Of a stretch of DNA of 64,000 bases, positions 1 to 8,623 are shown one piece after another. Below the pieces are notes generated by a model. It had not been told where the DNA came from and did not search any database. It was given only the letters and a program-made list of their open reading frames with translations. The position numbers were made by a program, and so were the translations under genes. Numbering within the stretch: position 1 is the stretch's first letter; each line of letters opens with the position of its first letter. Origin of the DNA: Albirhodobacter sp048262715 (GTDB lineage: Bacteria; Pseudomonadota; Alphaproteobacteria; Rhodobacterales; Rhodobacteraceae). The stretch covers positions 62,001-126,000 of the forward strand of contig JBLXEV010000012.1 in the NCBI GenBank assembly GCA_048262715.1, read 5' to 3'.

Positions 1-257
1 AACACCAGCGCCCGCACTATCTCGATTTCACAAAACACGCGCGGCGGATCATTCGGCTGCGCATAACGCGCTATCGCATGCTCCGCCCAATCTTGCCGCG
101 AGGACAGATAAAGCGCCGTCTGACCTGCGTGATGGAACCGCCCCTCAGGGCTCATCGCAGAGGCAAGCGGGTCCTCCGCGCGGCTTAGCGGGACGATCCG
201 GTAGAAGATGCCAGAGAGATGTTTTAACGGGCCGCTCGGCCCTAGAAGACCCGCCAT
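1..257 (-). CDS. RES-domain protein, 5' part only (runs off window)
   Basis: Reading the minus strand from an ATG at 257 gives an open frame to the window edge. Visible are a FYRIVPL segment, then DPLASAMSPEGRFHHAGQ and ALYLS, which match the start of RES domains (Arg-Glu-Ser NAD+ phosphorylase fold, often toxins of RES-Xre pairs). The C-terminal Ser region lies outside the window, so activity cannot be judged. No Xre-type partner is visible on this side; it could lie beyond position 1. Domain assignment is by pattern only. Confidence 0.6.
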   Translation of the reverse strand, partial: MAGLLGPSGPLKHLSGIFYRIVPLSRAEDPLASAMSPEGRFHHAGQTALYLSSRQDWAEHAIARYAQPNDPPRVFCEIEIVRALV

Positions 258-290
258 TTCAACACCCCGTCAAACACCGGCCCTCTGCCA

Positions 291-333
291 ATAAAAAACC
301 CCGCCCAACCGCAGATATACGGTGGGCGGGGAA
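291..333 (-). terminator. rho-independent terminator of the OsmC gene
   Basis: An 8-bp perfect stem (arms 299-306 and 324-331, CCCCGCCC/GGGCGGGG) is followed, on the minus strand, by six T residues (A run at 293-298). It lies about 30 bp after the OsmC stop codon. Confidence 0.85.
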
Positions 334-362
334 TGGTATTTTCGTCAATGACCTGCAAAGGG

Positions 363-785
363 TCAAGCGATCGTCAGATCCAGTGTAATTTCGCAATCGA
401 GAAGCTGCGAAACGGGGCAGCCCTCTTTCGCGGCATGGGCCACTTCTTCGATATCGGAGGCTTCCGCATCGGCTTTCACGGTGCAGGTCAACTCTGATTT
501 CAGGATCGAGAAGCCCGCCGCCGATTTATCCATGACGATCACAGCCTTGGTCTCGATCTCGACACCCGAAATCTCCGCCCCTGCCAGCATATTGGCGAAG
601 GCCATCGAGAAGCACGAGGCATGGGCCGCCGCGATCAGCTCTTCGGGGTTGGTGCCGGGCTTATCCTCAAAACGGGTGTTAAAGCCGTAGGGCTGGGATT
701 TCAGCGCGCCGGACTGGGTCGAAACTTCGCCCTTGCCCTCTTTCAGATCGCCTGTCCATTTTGCGCTACCGGATTTCTTGATCAT
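363..785 (-). CDS. OsmC family peroxiredoxin (organic hydroperoxide reductase)
   Basis: A 140-residue cytoplasmic protein of the OsmC/Ohr family, which reduces organic and fatty-acid hydroperoxides with a reactive cysteine pair. The two expected cysteines are visible: Cys58 in HASCFS and Cys123 in EGCPVS. The conserved NPEEL segment lies at residues 46-50. Length and the YGFNTRFEDKPG region fit the OsmC branch (salt and stationary-phase type) better than Ohr. The ATG at 785 is preceded by GGAGACGATC. It is a single gene with its own terminator. Confidence 0.93.
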   Translation of the reverse strand: MIKKSGSAKWTGDLKEGKGEVSTQSGALKSQPYGFNTRFEDKPGTNPEELIAAAHASCFSMAFANMLAGAEISGVEIETKAVIVMDKSAAGFSILKSELTCTVKADAEASDIEEVAHAAKEGCPVSQLLDCEITLDLTIA

Positions 786-882
786 GATCGTCTCCTAATT
801 CTCAAAGGGTCTCAGGGTTCGCGGGATCAACGCCGCCCGCAGGGCTTTGTTCCGTCCTGCCAGTGACACGACAGTGACAGCC

Positions 883-2079
883 TCACCCGTTGGGATCAAC
901 AAGACGGTGATATTCCTGAATAGCGAAGCGATCCGTCATCCCCGCGACGTAATCCAGAACCACCCGCGCGAGCTCGGTTTGCCCTTCATTGCCCCGCGCA
1001 ACTGCCCGCGCGACATCATCGTGCCAATCCTCGGGCAGCAGCTCTGGCTGCTCCATGAACAGCGGGAACAGCGCATTGACCATCATCGTCACCCGTTGCC
1101 GTTCCACCACCACCGAGGGCGCGCGATACATCTGGGTGAAGAGGAAGCCCTTGATCGCCTTGAGATTTTGATAGAGCGGCTTGGAGAAGCGAATAATCGG
1201 CCCCTCCATCGAGCGGATATCATCCACCGATTGCGGTTGCAGCGCAGTGAGACGGTTTTCGGCAACCGCAATCACATCCTCAACCATCACCCCAAACACA
1301 CGGCGCAGCGCCTCATGGCGACGCCGCATCGGCTCAAGACCAGGATGCAAGCGATCCACCTCTGCGAAACACTCGCCAATCACTGGCAACTCACACAGGT
1401 CATCCTCGGTGAACAGCCCCGCGCGCAGCCCATCATGCAGGTCGTGGTGATTATAGGCGCAATCATCCGCGACGGCGGCGACCTGCGCCTCGGCGGAGGC
1501 ATTGGTCGAGAGTTCCAGATCCCACAGGTTATCAACCTCGATCAGCGCATAGGGCAGCAATTCCCGCGTCGGCGCGGAATGCGAACCACCGTGATCGGAG
1601 ATCGCGGGGCCGTTGTGCTTGGCAATGCCCTCCAGCGTCTCCCATGTCAGGTTCAACCCGTCGAAACCCGCGTAATGCTTCTCCAGCTTGGTCACGATCC
1701 TGAGCGCTTGGGCGTTGTGATCAAACCCGCCGTAGGGCGCCATCAACTCGTGAAGCGCATCCTCGCCGGTATGGCCAAAGGGCGGATGGCCCAGATCATG
1801 CGCCAAGGCCACCGCCTCCGCCAGATCGGTGTTCAGCCCCAAAGCGCCCGCAATCGTGCGCGCGACCTGCGCCACCTCGATCGTATGGGTCAGCCGCGTG
1901 CGATAATAATCGCCCTCATGTTCAACAAAGACCTGCGTCTTGTGTTTGAGCCTGCGAAACGCGGAGGAATGGATGATCCGATCCCTATCGCGTTGAAAAG
2001 GCGACCGGAATGTCGAGATACTCTCGTCATGAAGGCGTCCACGGCTGTCTTGGGGATGGCAGGCATAGGGTTTGAGCAC
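883..2079 (-). CDS. dgt: Deoxyguanosinetriphosphate triphosphohydrolase-like protein
   Basis: A 398-residue HD-domain phosphohydrolase of the dGTPase family, which splits dNTPs to deoxynucleoside and triphosphate and so trims nucleotide pools. Metal ligands are visible: His65 in RLTHTIEV, His94-Asp95 in AHDLGHPPFGH, with His98 and His103 beside them. The N-terminal RSPFQRDRDRIIHSSAFRRL block is typical. The start is GTG at 2079, supported by AAGGAG six bases upstream. It is transcribed divergently from erpA across about 130 bp. Confidence 0.93.
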   Translation of the reverse strand: MLKPYACHPQDSRGRLHDESISTFRSPFQRDRDRIIHSSAFRRLKHKTQVFVEHEGDYYRTRLTHTIEVAQVARTIAGALGLNTDLAEAVALAHDLGHPPFGHTGEDALHELMAPYGGFDHNAQALRIVTKLEKHYAGFDGLNLTWETLEGIAKHNGPAISDHGGSHSAPTRELLPYALIEVDNLWDLELSTNASAEAQVAAVADDCAYNHHDLHDGLRAGLFTEDDLCELPVIGECFAEVDRLHPGLEPMRRRHEALRRVFGVMVEDVIAVAENRLTALQPQSVDDIRSMEGPIIRFSKPLYQNLKAIKGFLFTQMYRAPSVVVERQRVTMMVNALFPLFMEQPELLPEDWHDDVARAVARGNEGQTELARVVLDYVAGMTDRFAIQEYHRLVDPNG

Positions 2080-2212
2080 AGATCGCTCCTTATCAACTCT
2101 GATAGATCATCGGGCACAGGTTCTTGTGCCGCCTCTCTTCAACTCTATATAGTCTTTATAACGAATGAACAGGCCCCGCCCCCGCGTGCGAGGCCGCCCC
2201 TCGGAGGCCATC

Positions 2213-2542
2213 ATGCTCACCCTGCCCCCCAAAGTCACTGATCGCGCCTTCGCGCGTCTGGCCGAGATCAACGACGGCGCGGAGATGCCGCAAGCGCTGC
2301 GCGTGGCGGTGGAAGGCGGCGGCTGCTCGGGCTTCCAATATGAGATCAAGCTCGATACGCCCGCATCTGATGACATCGTGCTGGAAGGCGCGGGCCAGAA
2401 AGTCCTGATTGATCCGGTCTCGATGCCCTTCCTCGCAGGGGCGGTGATTGATTTCACGGATGAGCTCATCGGCGCGCGCTTTGCGATTGAAAACCCCAAC
2501 GCGACAAGCTCCTGCGGCTGCGGCACCTCGTTCTCGATGTAA
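2213..2542 (+). CDS. erpA: Iron-sulfur cluster insertion protein ErpA (HesB/IscA family)
   Basis: A 109-residue A-type carrier that delivers Fe-S clusters to apo-proteins. The three cluster cysteines are present: Cys38 in GGGCSGFQY and Cys101/Cys103 in SSCGCG. I chose the ATG at 2213 because GGAGG lies just upstream and the protein then begins at the normal family position. An in-frame ATG at 2165 would add 16 Arg/Pro-rich residues without family support. A second A-type carrier is at 20022-20381. xthA starts 53 bp downstream on the same strand. Confidence 0.92.
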   Translation: MLTLPPKVTDRAFARLAEINDGAEMPQALRVAVEGGGCSGFQYEIKLDTPASDDIVLEGAGQKVLIDPVSMPFLAGAVIDFTDELIGARFAIENPNATSSCGCGTSFSM

Positions 2543-2595
2543 GTTGCACCCTCCGCCCCCGCCCCCTACAAAGGCGGCAAGCGCAGGAGGCCCGC

Positions 2596-3375
2596 ATGAA
2601 AATCGCAACGTTCAATATCAACGGCATCAAGGCCCGCATCGAAGCGCTTCCTGCATGGCTGGAGGCGCAATCGCCTGATGTGGCGATGCTGCAAGAGATC
2701 AAATCCGTGGATGAAGGATTCCCGCGTGAGATTTTTGAGGATATGGGCTACCGCGTTGAAACCCATGGCCAAAAGGGCTTCAACGGCGTCGCGATCCTGT
2801 CCAAACTCCCGCTGGAGGATGTGACCCGCGGCCTCCAAGGCGATGACAGCGACGAGCAGGCCCGCTATATCGAGGCGACCGTGATCGGTAGCACCGCCCT
2901 GCGCCTGTGCTGCCTCTACCTGCCCAATGGCAACCCTGTGCCCGGTCCAAAATACGACTATAAACTGGCATGGATGGAGCGCCTTCACGCGCGCGCGCAA
3001 CAGCTTTTGGCGGAAGAAATTGCCTTCGTCATGGCGGGCGATTACAACATCATTGAACAAGACACCGATGCCGCAAAGCCGGAGCTGTGGCGCGAAGACG
3101 CGCTCGCCCTGCCCGCCTCCCGCGCGGCTTATCGCAAGATCGCCGCGCACGGCCTGACCAATGCGCTGCGCATCAAACACCCCGAGGCCGGCCTCTATTC
3201 CTTCTGGGATTACCAAGCGGGCGCTTGGCAAAAGAACAACGGTATCCTGATCGACCATCTGTTGCTCTCGCCGCAGGCCGCCGACCTTCTGATCGATGCG
3301 GGCATCGATAAAGACGTGCGCGCGGGCGACAAACCCTCGGATCACGTGCCTGTCTGGGCGCAGCTTGACGCCTGA
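2596..3375 (+). CDS. xthA: Exodeoxyribonuclease III
   Basis: A 259-residue exonuclease III / AP endonuclease of the EEP fold for base-excision repair. Recognisable are the N-terminal MKIATFNINGIKAR, Glu34 in MLQEIKS, AGDYNI in the middle and SDHVPV at the C-terminus. AGGAGG lies 5-10 bases before the ATG. Length is normal. It probably shares a transcript with erpA. A GGGGGC-GTT-GCCCCC hairpin at 3398-3412 and the inverted repeat at 3428-3530 follow. Confidence 0.95.
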   Translation: MKIATFNINGIKARIEALPAWLEAQSPDVAMLQEIKSVDEGFPREIFEDMGYRVETHGQKGFNGVAILSKLPLEDVTRGLQGDDSDEQARYIEATVIGSTALRLCCLYLPNGNPVPGPKYDYKLAWMERLHARAQQLLAEEIAFVMAGDYNIIEQDTDAAKPELWREDALALPASRAAYRKIAAHGLTNALRIKHPEAGLYSFWDYQAGAWQKNNGILIDHLLLSPQAADLLIDAGIDKDVRAGDKPSDHVPVWAQLDA

Positions 3376-3427
3376 TCGCGCGTGGACAGGGCGTAAAGGG
3401 GGCGTTGCCCCCTCTGCTGCGCATTCA

Positions 3428-3530
3428 CCCCCAGGATATTTAGAGCAACCAGAAGCACAAAACGCCCGCGCGATGGCCGCATATGTGCAGGCGCGCGCGC
3501 CCTTTCTGGTTGCTTAAAATATCCCGGGGG
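3428..3530. repeat. Large inverted repeat with CCAGAA arms, copy 1
   Basis: Arms at 3428-3455 and 3503-3530 can pair for about 28 bp with few mismatches. The left arm holds GGATATTT and AGCAACCAGAA; the right arm holds TTCTGGTTGC and AAATATCC, ending in GGGGG. It sits between the convergent ends of xthA and the ASKHA gene, flanked on both sides by small GGGGGC/GCCCCC hairpins. A second copy with the same arms is at 6994-7088, also between convergent genes. It could act as a bidirectional terminator or be a REP-like repeat. Confidence 0.75.
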
Positions 3531-3615
3531 AAAGTGCTCCAGCGGCCAAAGGCGCGCGGGGAGACTGGGGGCAGCGCCCCCACTTCGCCCCTTGCCGTTC
3601 CCGTCCCGCCGAAAA

Positions 3616-5649
3616 TCAGCCGCGTTTGCGCCGCCGCCCGCTGCCATCGCCGCCGCCGTTCACGTTAAAGCTCACGTCCGGCAGTGTGACCAGCGACATC
3701 AAATGCGGGAAGCTGGCGGTGGCGTGGGGGATCGCGTTTGCAGCCACGAAATGCTCTTGGAACCTGGGCTCGATGGCGGTCTCAATTTTATGGATCCGCT
3801 TGACCTGCGCCTCAATGGCGCGGCGCGACGCCACCGAGCACAGCGCCATCCGCGCGCCCGTGCCAGCCGCATTGCCCGCCGAGGTCACGTGGTCGATCTC
3901 GCAATCGGGGATCATGCCCAGCACCATCGCATGCAGCGGCGAGATATGCGCGCCAAACGCACCTGCCAATACAACGCGGTCGAGATGATCGACGCCCAGC
4001 TCATCCATCAACAGCCGCGCGCCCGCGTAAAGCGCGGATTTCGCAAGTTGGATCGCGCGGATATCGCCTTGGGTGACGGTGATCCGTGGCCCGCCTTCCA
4101 GCGTAGCATCATAGATCAGATATTCATGCGTGCGCCCCGTGGCCAAGGCACGCGGCGTTCCGGTTTGCTCGGAGGAGCCGATCAGGCCCGAGGGATCCAC
4201 CAACCCCGCGAGGCGCATCTCGGCGACGGCCTCAATAATGCCGGAGCCGCAAATCCCCGTCACACCTGTGGCCGCAATCTCCTCGGCGAAACCTTCCTCA
4301 TCCGACCAGATGTCCGATCCGATCACGCGGAAGCGCGGCTCTTTCGTCACCGGATCAATCCGGATCCGCTCAATCGCGCCGGGGGCCGCGCGCTGGCCAG
4401 ACGAGATCTGCGCGCCCTCAAAGGCGGGGCCAGTCGGCGAGGAACAGGCCAGCACGCGTGCCCTATTGCCCAAGAGGATTTCCGCATTGGTGCCGACATC
4501 GACGATCAACGACAGTTCATCGCGCGTCTCGGGCGCCTCGGAGAGCGCCACCGCCGCGGCATCCGCGCCGACATGGCCCGCGATCAGCGGCAGGAGATAG
4601 CAGCGCGCACCGGGGGCAAGCGTCATCCCGATCTCGCGCGTGGGCAAGGTGATCGCCTCGGAGGTTGCCAGGGCGAAGGGCGCTTGGCCGAGTTCGACAG
4701 GATCAATCCCGAGCAACAGATGGTGCATCACAGGGTTACACACGACGACAGTCTCGACGATTTCCGCCGTTGTCACACCTGCCTCGTCCGCCAGCGCCTT
4801 GGCCAGATCGCCCAAAGCCTCGCGCACAACGCCCGTCATCTCGACATCGCCGCCGGGGTTCATCATGACATAGGAGACGCGGCTCATCAGATCTTCGCCA
4901 AAGCGGATCTGCGGGTTCATCAATCCGGAGGAGGCCAGCACCGATCCATCCGTCAGCGAAACCAAATGGCCCGCGATGGTCGTCGAGCCCAAATCAATTG
5001 CCAGCCCGTAGAGCGGGACCTCGCGCAGGCCGGGGAACAGCGCGACGAGGCGGGGTGCCGCCTGCGCATCGCCGTGCCAGACCGCAGCCGTGACCTGCCA
5101 CTTGCCCTTGCGCAGCACCGGCTGGAGCTTTGACATCATCGCAAGATCGGCTTGCAAACCTTTGATCCCAAAAGCGTCTTCCAGAGCGGCAGCGAGGCGT
5201 TGGAAATCGCCCAGAGGTTCGTGCATATCGGGTTCGGGCACGTCGACGAGGTAAACCCGCACCGCCGGATCCATCTCCATCACCCGCTCGGAAGCGGATT
5301 TGCGGATCACTTGCTTATGCACTTGGGATTCGGGCGGCACGTCGAGCACCACATCGCCCTGAATACAGGCTTGGCAACCCAGCCGACGCCCTGTCTTCAG
5401 GCCACGCACGCGATCATAGCGCTCTTCCACGGCATTGATCGGCGTCAGCGCATCTGCGGCGACCGTCACGCCATGTTTGGCGAACTCCCCCTGCCCGACC
5501 GCCACTTGGCATTTTGAGCAGATCCCCCGCCCACCGCAGACAGAATCGAGATCAACCCCCATCTGCCGCGCCGCTTGCAGAACACTCGTCCCTTTGGCGA
5601 CGCGGGCGCGTTTGCCCGACGGGGTGAAAATTACGAGGGCATCATCCAT
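3616..5649 (-). CDS. ASKHA/ferredoxin-domain corrinoid protein reductive activator (RACo-like)
   Basis: A 677-residue protein. Residues 1-100 form a plant-type [2Fe-2S] ferredoxin domain (Cys38, Cys44, Cys47, Cys92). A linker follows, then an ASKHA-type ATPase with LAIDLGSTTIAGH and IVDVGTNAEI. This architecture belongs to RACo, which uses ATP to reduce Co(II) corrinoid proteins back to Co(I). In roseobacters it usually serves MttB-type or other corrinoid methyltransferases; none is adjacent here. The ATG at 5649 has GGAGAG upstream; an in-frame TTG at 5661 is less likely. The C-terminus ends in a Gly/Arg-rich tail. Confidence 0.85.
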   Translation of the reverse strand: MDDALVIFTPSGKRARVAKGTSVLQAARQMGVDLDSVCGGRGICSKCQVAVGQGEFAKHGVTVAADALTPINAVEERYDRVRGLKTGRRLGCQACIQGDVVLDVPPESQVHKQVIRKSASERVMEMDPAVRVYLVDVPEPDMHEPLGDFQRLAAALEDAFGIKGLQADLAMMSKLQPVLRKGKWQVTAAVWHGDAQAAPRLVALFPGLREVPLYGLAIDLGSTTIAGHLVSLTDGSVLASSGLMNPQIRFGEDLMSRVSYVMMNPGGDVEMTGVVREALGDLAKALADEAGVTTAEIVETVVVCNPVMHHLLLGIDPVELGQAPFALATSEAITLPTREIGMTLAPGARCYLLPLIAGHVGADAAAVALSEAPETRDELSLIVDVGTNAEILLGNRARVLACSSPTGPAFEGAQISSGQRAAPGAIERIRIDPVTKEPRFRVIGSDIWSDEEGFAEEIAATGVTGICGSGIIEAVAEMRLAGLVDPSGLIGSSEQTGTPRALATGRTHEYLIYDATLEGGPRITVTQGDIRAIQLAKSALYAGARLLMDELGVDHLDRVVLAGAFGAHISPLHAMVLGMIPDCEIDHVTSAGNAAGTGARMALCSVASRRAIEAQVKRIHKIETAIEPRFQEHFVAANAIPHATASFPHLMSLVTLPDVSFNVNGGGDGSGRRRKRG

Positions 5650-5824
5650 GGGGCTCTCCAATCCTGCGCTTCGCGCATTCTAGGCTGCGCACATGGCAAA
5701 TCAACGCATCACCGCGACCTGTCGCATCTCAGTTGCGGCATCGGCTAGACAATGATGGAAACTCTAAGCGTAAAAGCCACGCGCGGAAGGCCTTGCGCGC
5801 AATCCCCGCCACGCTCATCACGCC

Positions 5825-6307
5825 TCAAGGGCGGAGCGAGCGCGTGCCATTGGCGGCTGTCACGGTGATCTCGCGCACCCCATCCAGTTTGTAGACGGAG
5901 ACGAATTTTGCCACAGTGACCTCACGCGAGCCATCGTTGAGCACACGCGTGCGCTCTGGCGTGCCGGGCAGCGGCTCCGCCACCACGAAACGGAAGGCAA
6001 GGACGCCGTCGACAGGATCATCCCCATCCACAGGCATCAAATCTGCATCCCACCAGCCCTGCGTTGGCGGCAAGCCAGCCGCGGAGATCACAACCCCGCC
6101 ATGGACCTTTTTCAATTCGAGCCGCGAGAGCTGCGCAATCTCGATCCGGTTATCGTCGGGATCTTTGGCATAGCCCAGTTTCGGCTCCAGCGTCGGGGCC
6201 TCGGGGGTGCGATCCCACCAGTTCATCGGGTTGATACGGCTCTCGGAAAATCCGCAGCCCGAAAGCGTGGTGACAAATGCGAGCGCAAGGAACAGCGGCT
6301 TGGACAT
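5825..6307 (-). CDS. Small conserved lipoprotein, function unknown
   Basis: A protein of about 160 residues beginning MSKPLFLALAF with a lipobox LSGC near residue 18, so likely lipid-anchored after Sec export. The rest is soluble, with a NWWDRTPEAP segment and a conserved-looking IAQLSRLELKKVHGG block. I chose the ATG at 6307 because it puts the signal sequence at the N-terminus; ATGs further upstream would bury it. I do not recognise a functional domain. It is divergent from sufE. Confidence 0.7.
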   Translation of the reverse strand: MSKPLFLALAFVTTLSGCGFSESRINPMNWWDRTPEAPTLEPKLGYAKDPDDNRIEIAQLSRLELKKVHGGVVISAAGLPPTQGWWDADLMPVDGDDPVDGVLAFRFVVAEPLPGTPERTRVLNDGSREVTVAKFVSVYKLDGVREITVTAANGTRSLRP

Positions 6308-6498
6308 GGATCCCCCGACGGGTTTGGACATCGAAAGGCGCAACGATCCGCGCCCGTTGGCCTTGGGTATCGCAACGCGGGGCGTTTGAAAAGACCGCTT
6401 ACCGCGCGACGGCGCAAGAACACCGACGCGGGGTCGCCCGATGACTGGACGCGCGCAGGCGCAGGCGCTAGGTCAGGGGGAAGCTTTTGGAGATGACT

Positions 6499-6927
6499 AT
6501 GGCCAGCGAAGCCTTTGAAGACCTTGCGGAGACCTTTGAATTTCTCGACGATTGGGAAGACCGCTACCGCCATGTGATCGAATTGGGCCGCGCGATGCCG
6601 CCGCTTGATGAGGTCTATAAAGTGCCTGCGCTCAAGGTGGAGGGCTGCGCCAGTCAGGTCTGGCTCAAGCCCGCGATCAGCGGCACGGGGCCGGAGGCGA
6701 TCTATGATTTCGAGGGCGAGTCGGATGCGATGATCGTGCGCGGCCTGATTGCGGTGCTGCATACGCTTTATGCGGGGCTAACGGTGGCCGAAGTGCTGAA
6801 GGTGGACGCGGGCGCGGAACTCGCGCGGCTCGGGCTGAACGATCACCTCTCGGCGCAGCGCTCGAACGGGTTGCGCGCGATGGTCGAACGGATCGGGCGG
6901 CAGGCGGCGGAAGCTGCGGCTGGTTAA
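6499..6927 (+). CDS. sufE: SufE-family Fe-S metabolism protein
   Basis: A protein of about 142 residues. SufE accepts persulfide sulfur from the cysteine desulfurase SufS. The acceptor cysteine is in KVEGCASQVWL, followed by the usual FEGESDAMIVRGLIAVL. The ATG at 6499 is favoured because GGAG lies six bases upstream; an ATG at 6493 is also in frame. It is not next to a suf operon here, as is common in Rhodobacterales. Its 3' end faces the RidA gene, with the second inverted repeat and a terminator between them. Confidence 0.92.
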   Translation: MASEAFEDLAETFEFLDDWEDRYRHVIELGRAMPPLDEVYKVPALKVEGCASQVWLKPAISGTGPEAIYDFEGESDAMIVRGLIAVLHTLYAGLTVAEVLKVDAGAELARLGLNDHLSAQRSNGLRAMVERIGRQAAEAAAG

Positions 6928-6993
6928 GCCCTCCCCGCATTTAAAACGAGGGACGCGGCCCCCACTTTCCCGCCATCAAGCATGGCGAGAAAG

Positions 6994-7088
6994 CCCCCAG
7001 CGATATTTCGAGCAACCAGAAATGCCTAAAGGAGCCCCTGTTTCCAAGGGCAGTTCCGCCTTTCTGGTTGCCCTAAATATCCTCGGGG
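6994..7088. repeat. Large inverted repeat with CCAGAA arms, copy 2
   Basis: Arms at 6994-7022 and 7061-7088: the left carries GATATTT and AGCAACCAGAAA, the right carries TTTCTGGTTGC and AAATATCC, then CGGGG. Spacing is about 38 nt. It matches the copy at 3428-3530 in arms but not in loop, the pattern expected of a mobile or conserved hairpin family. It lies between convergent sufE and the RidA gene. Confidence 0.75.
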
Positions 7089-7102
7089 TGAGGCCGAGGG
7101 CC

Positions 7103-7124
7103 GAGGGGGCGAGCCCCCTCTTTT
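7103..7124 (+). terminator. Terminator between sufE and the RidA gene
   Basis: An 8-bp stem GAGGGGGC/GCCCCCTC with a two-base GA loop is followed on the plus strand by TTTT. It would end transcripts arriving from sufE after they cross the CCAGAA inverted repeat. Confidence 0.65.
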
Positions 7125-7129
7125 AGGCG

Positions 7130-7489
7130 TCAGACCGCAGCGGTGATGATGATCTCGACCTTGTAGTCCGGCGTCGCGAGCTTGGCTTCACCCGTCGCGC
7201 GTGCGGGGCAGTGGCCAGCAGGCACCCAAGCATCCCAAACCGCATTCATTTCCGCGAAATCGGCCATATCGGCGACCCAGATCTGCGCTTTGAGGATGCG
7301 GGTTTTATCGGTGCCTGCGAGCGCCAGAAGGCGGTCGATCTGCGCCAGAACTTCGGTCGTCTGCGCGGTGACGCTCTCACCCGGATTGCCGACTTGGCCA
7401 GCGAGGTAGACGAGCCCGCCGAAGATCACGGCTTCGCTCATGCGTGCGCCGCACTCAATACGTTGGATATCTGTGTTTTTATCGGACAT
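7130..7489 (-). CDS. RidA/YjgF family protein
   Basis: A 119-residue protein of the RidA (YER057c/UK114) family, trimeric enamine/imine deaminases. Landmarks are VYLAGQVG, the LAQIDRLLALAGTDKTRILKAQIWV helix-strand region and the C-terminal ARATGEAKLATPDYKVEI. The usual catalytic Arg lies in CPARATGE. The ATG at 7489 is preceded by AGGAGG about ten bases upstream; earlier in-frame starts add an unrelated Arg-rich stretch. The exact substrate is unknown. Confidence 0.88.
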   Translation of the reverse strand: MSDKNTDIQRIECGARMSEAVIFGGLVYLAGQVGNPGESVTAQTTEVLAQIDRLLALAGTDKTRILKAQIWVADMADFAEMNAVWDAWVPAGHCPARATGEAKLATPDYKVEIIITAAV

Positions 7490-7632
7490 CTGGGGAGGGC
7501 CTCCTAACCCGCGTAACTTTGATACCAAGCGTGATAGTGCAGCGCCCTGCCGCTTGCCAGAGGGGCGATGCAAAATGCGAGACCTTGGCACAAGAAGGCC
7601 GCTGTCTCACGTCACATATATTTTGGGATGAT

Positions 7633-7706
7633 TGGAGCGGGTGAAGGGAATCGAACCCTCGTATTCAGCTTGGGAAGCTGCTGCTCTACCATTGAGCTAC
7701 ACCCGC
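7633..7706 (-). tRNA. tRNA-Gly, anticodon CCC
   Basis: The minus strand folds as a full cloverleaf. The acceptor stem is GCGGGTG paired with CACCCGC, followed by U73 and an encoded CCA (7633-7635). The D arm has GCTC...GAGC, and the T arm contains GGTTCGATTCC. The anticodon loop is TTCCCAA between GCAGC and GCTGA, which puts CCC at 34-36. The outermost anticodon-stem pair (G-A) is a mismatch. The body resembles the E. coli glyU type. Confidence 0.93.
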
Positions 7707-7798
7707 GATGGCGCCTGAGTATGCGCGAATGCGGGAGACGTCAAGAGGGGGAAAGAGCATCGCCTGCTCCTCCCCCCTCGACTTAGTCACTCGTTACG

Positions 7799-7823
7799 CA
7801 TCTGCGGTGGAGACCCGCAGATG
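7799..7823 (-). terminator. Perfect hairpin just after the fasciclin gene
   Basis: A 9-bp perfect stem (CATCTGCGG/CCGCAGATG) with a 7-nt loop begins three bases after the stop codon of the fasciclin gene. There is no T run, so it may be a weak terminator or a 3' mRNA-stabilising structure. Confidence 0.5.
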
Positions 7824-7826
7824 TTC

Positions 7827-8381
7827 TTAGCTGGCGGGCAGCAGAACCGCGTCGATCACGTGGATCACGCCGTTCGATTGCTGAACGTCAGCGATGGTGA
7901 CGTTTGCGGTGTTGCCTTGGCCATCCATGATCATGATCATGCCGTTGTCGTATTTCGCGGTGTACTCACAGCCGCCAACGGTTTTGAACGGGTGCATGCC
8001 GCCTTCATCCTTGATCATGCCTTGCAGCGCATCCGACATCACCTTTTTGCCGACGACGTGGCAGGTGAGGATTTTGGTGAGCTGATCTTTGTTTTCCGGC
8101 TTCAGAAGGGTTTCAACAGTGCCTTCCGGCAGCGCTGCAAAGGCTTCGTTGGTCGGTGCGAAAACGGTGAACGGGCCTTCTGACGACAGCGTATCCACGA
8201 GGCCAGCGGCTTTCACGGCGGCGACGAGCGTGGTGTGATCAGCCGAGTTCACGGCATTCTCGACGATGTTCTTGGTCGGGAACATTTCTGCGCCGCCAAC
8301 CATCGGGTTCATGTCAGCGAATGCAGTGGTGGCGAGCATGGTGGAAGCAGCAAGAGTCGTGAAGAGAGTTGCGTTTTTCAT
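7827..8381 (-). CDS. Secreted fasciclin (FAS1) domain protein
   Basis: A 184-residue protein with a Sec signal peptide (about residues 1-22, ending TTAFA) and one FAS1 domain. FAS1 hallmarks are GPFTVFAPTNEAFAALP (H1-like box) and the C-terminal NGVIHVIDAVLLP. Such proteins act in surface adhesion or matrix contacts. The ATG at 8381 has GGAGACGACAC upstream. The upstream region (8382-8600) becomes strongly A+T-rich around 8500-8580 and probably holds its promoter. Confidence 0.9.
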   Translation of the reverse strand: MKNATLFTTLAASTMLATTAFADMNPMVGGAEMFPTKNIVENAVNSADHTTLVAAVKAAGLVDTLSSEGPFTVFAPTNEAFAALPEGTVETLLKPENKDQLTKILTCHVVGKKVMSDALQGMIKDEGGMHPFKTVGGCEYTAKYDNGMIMIMDGQGNTANVTIADVQQSNGVIHVIDAVLLPAS

Positions 8382-8623
8382 GTGTCGTCTCCGGTTTTAT
8401 GTCTGGCGTGTGGTCATTCACGCGCCGTGTATTGGAGAGACGGGAGGGCAGCGGATTAAGTTGCGGAAATTCGATCACGAAAACATCACGGATGCGTGAT
8501 AATATGAATTTATTTATTAATTACATGTGGATATGGAAATTTATTCGAAAAATTCTTTTTGAAAAATTTCGTATTGGGGCTGCAACAGGCGCAAATTCAT
8601 CTCACCCATCTGCCGTGGCAGTC

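Noticed and set aside
847..2241. Long plus-strand open frame opposite dgt
   Set aside because: It is the antisense of a clear HD-domain gene; composition is Arg/His-rich and has no domain signature. High G+C makes such shadows common here; the same holds for the long frames opposite 3616-5649 and 16551-18563.
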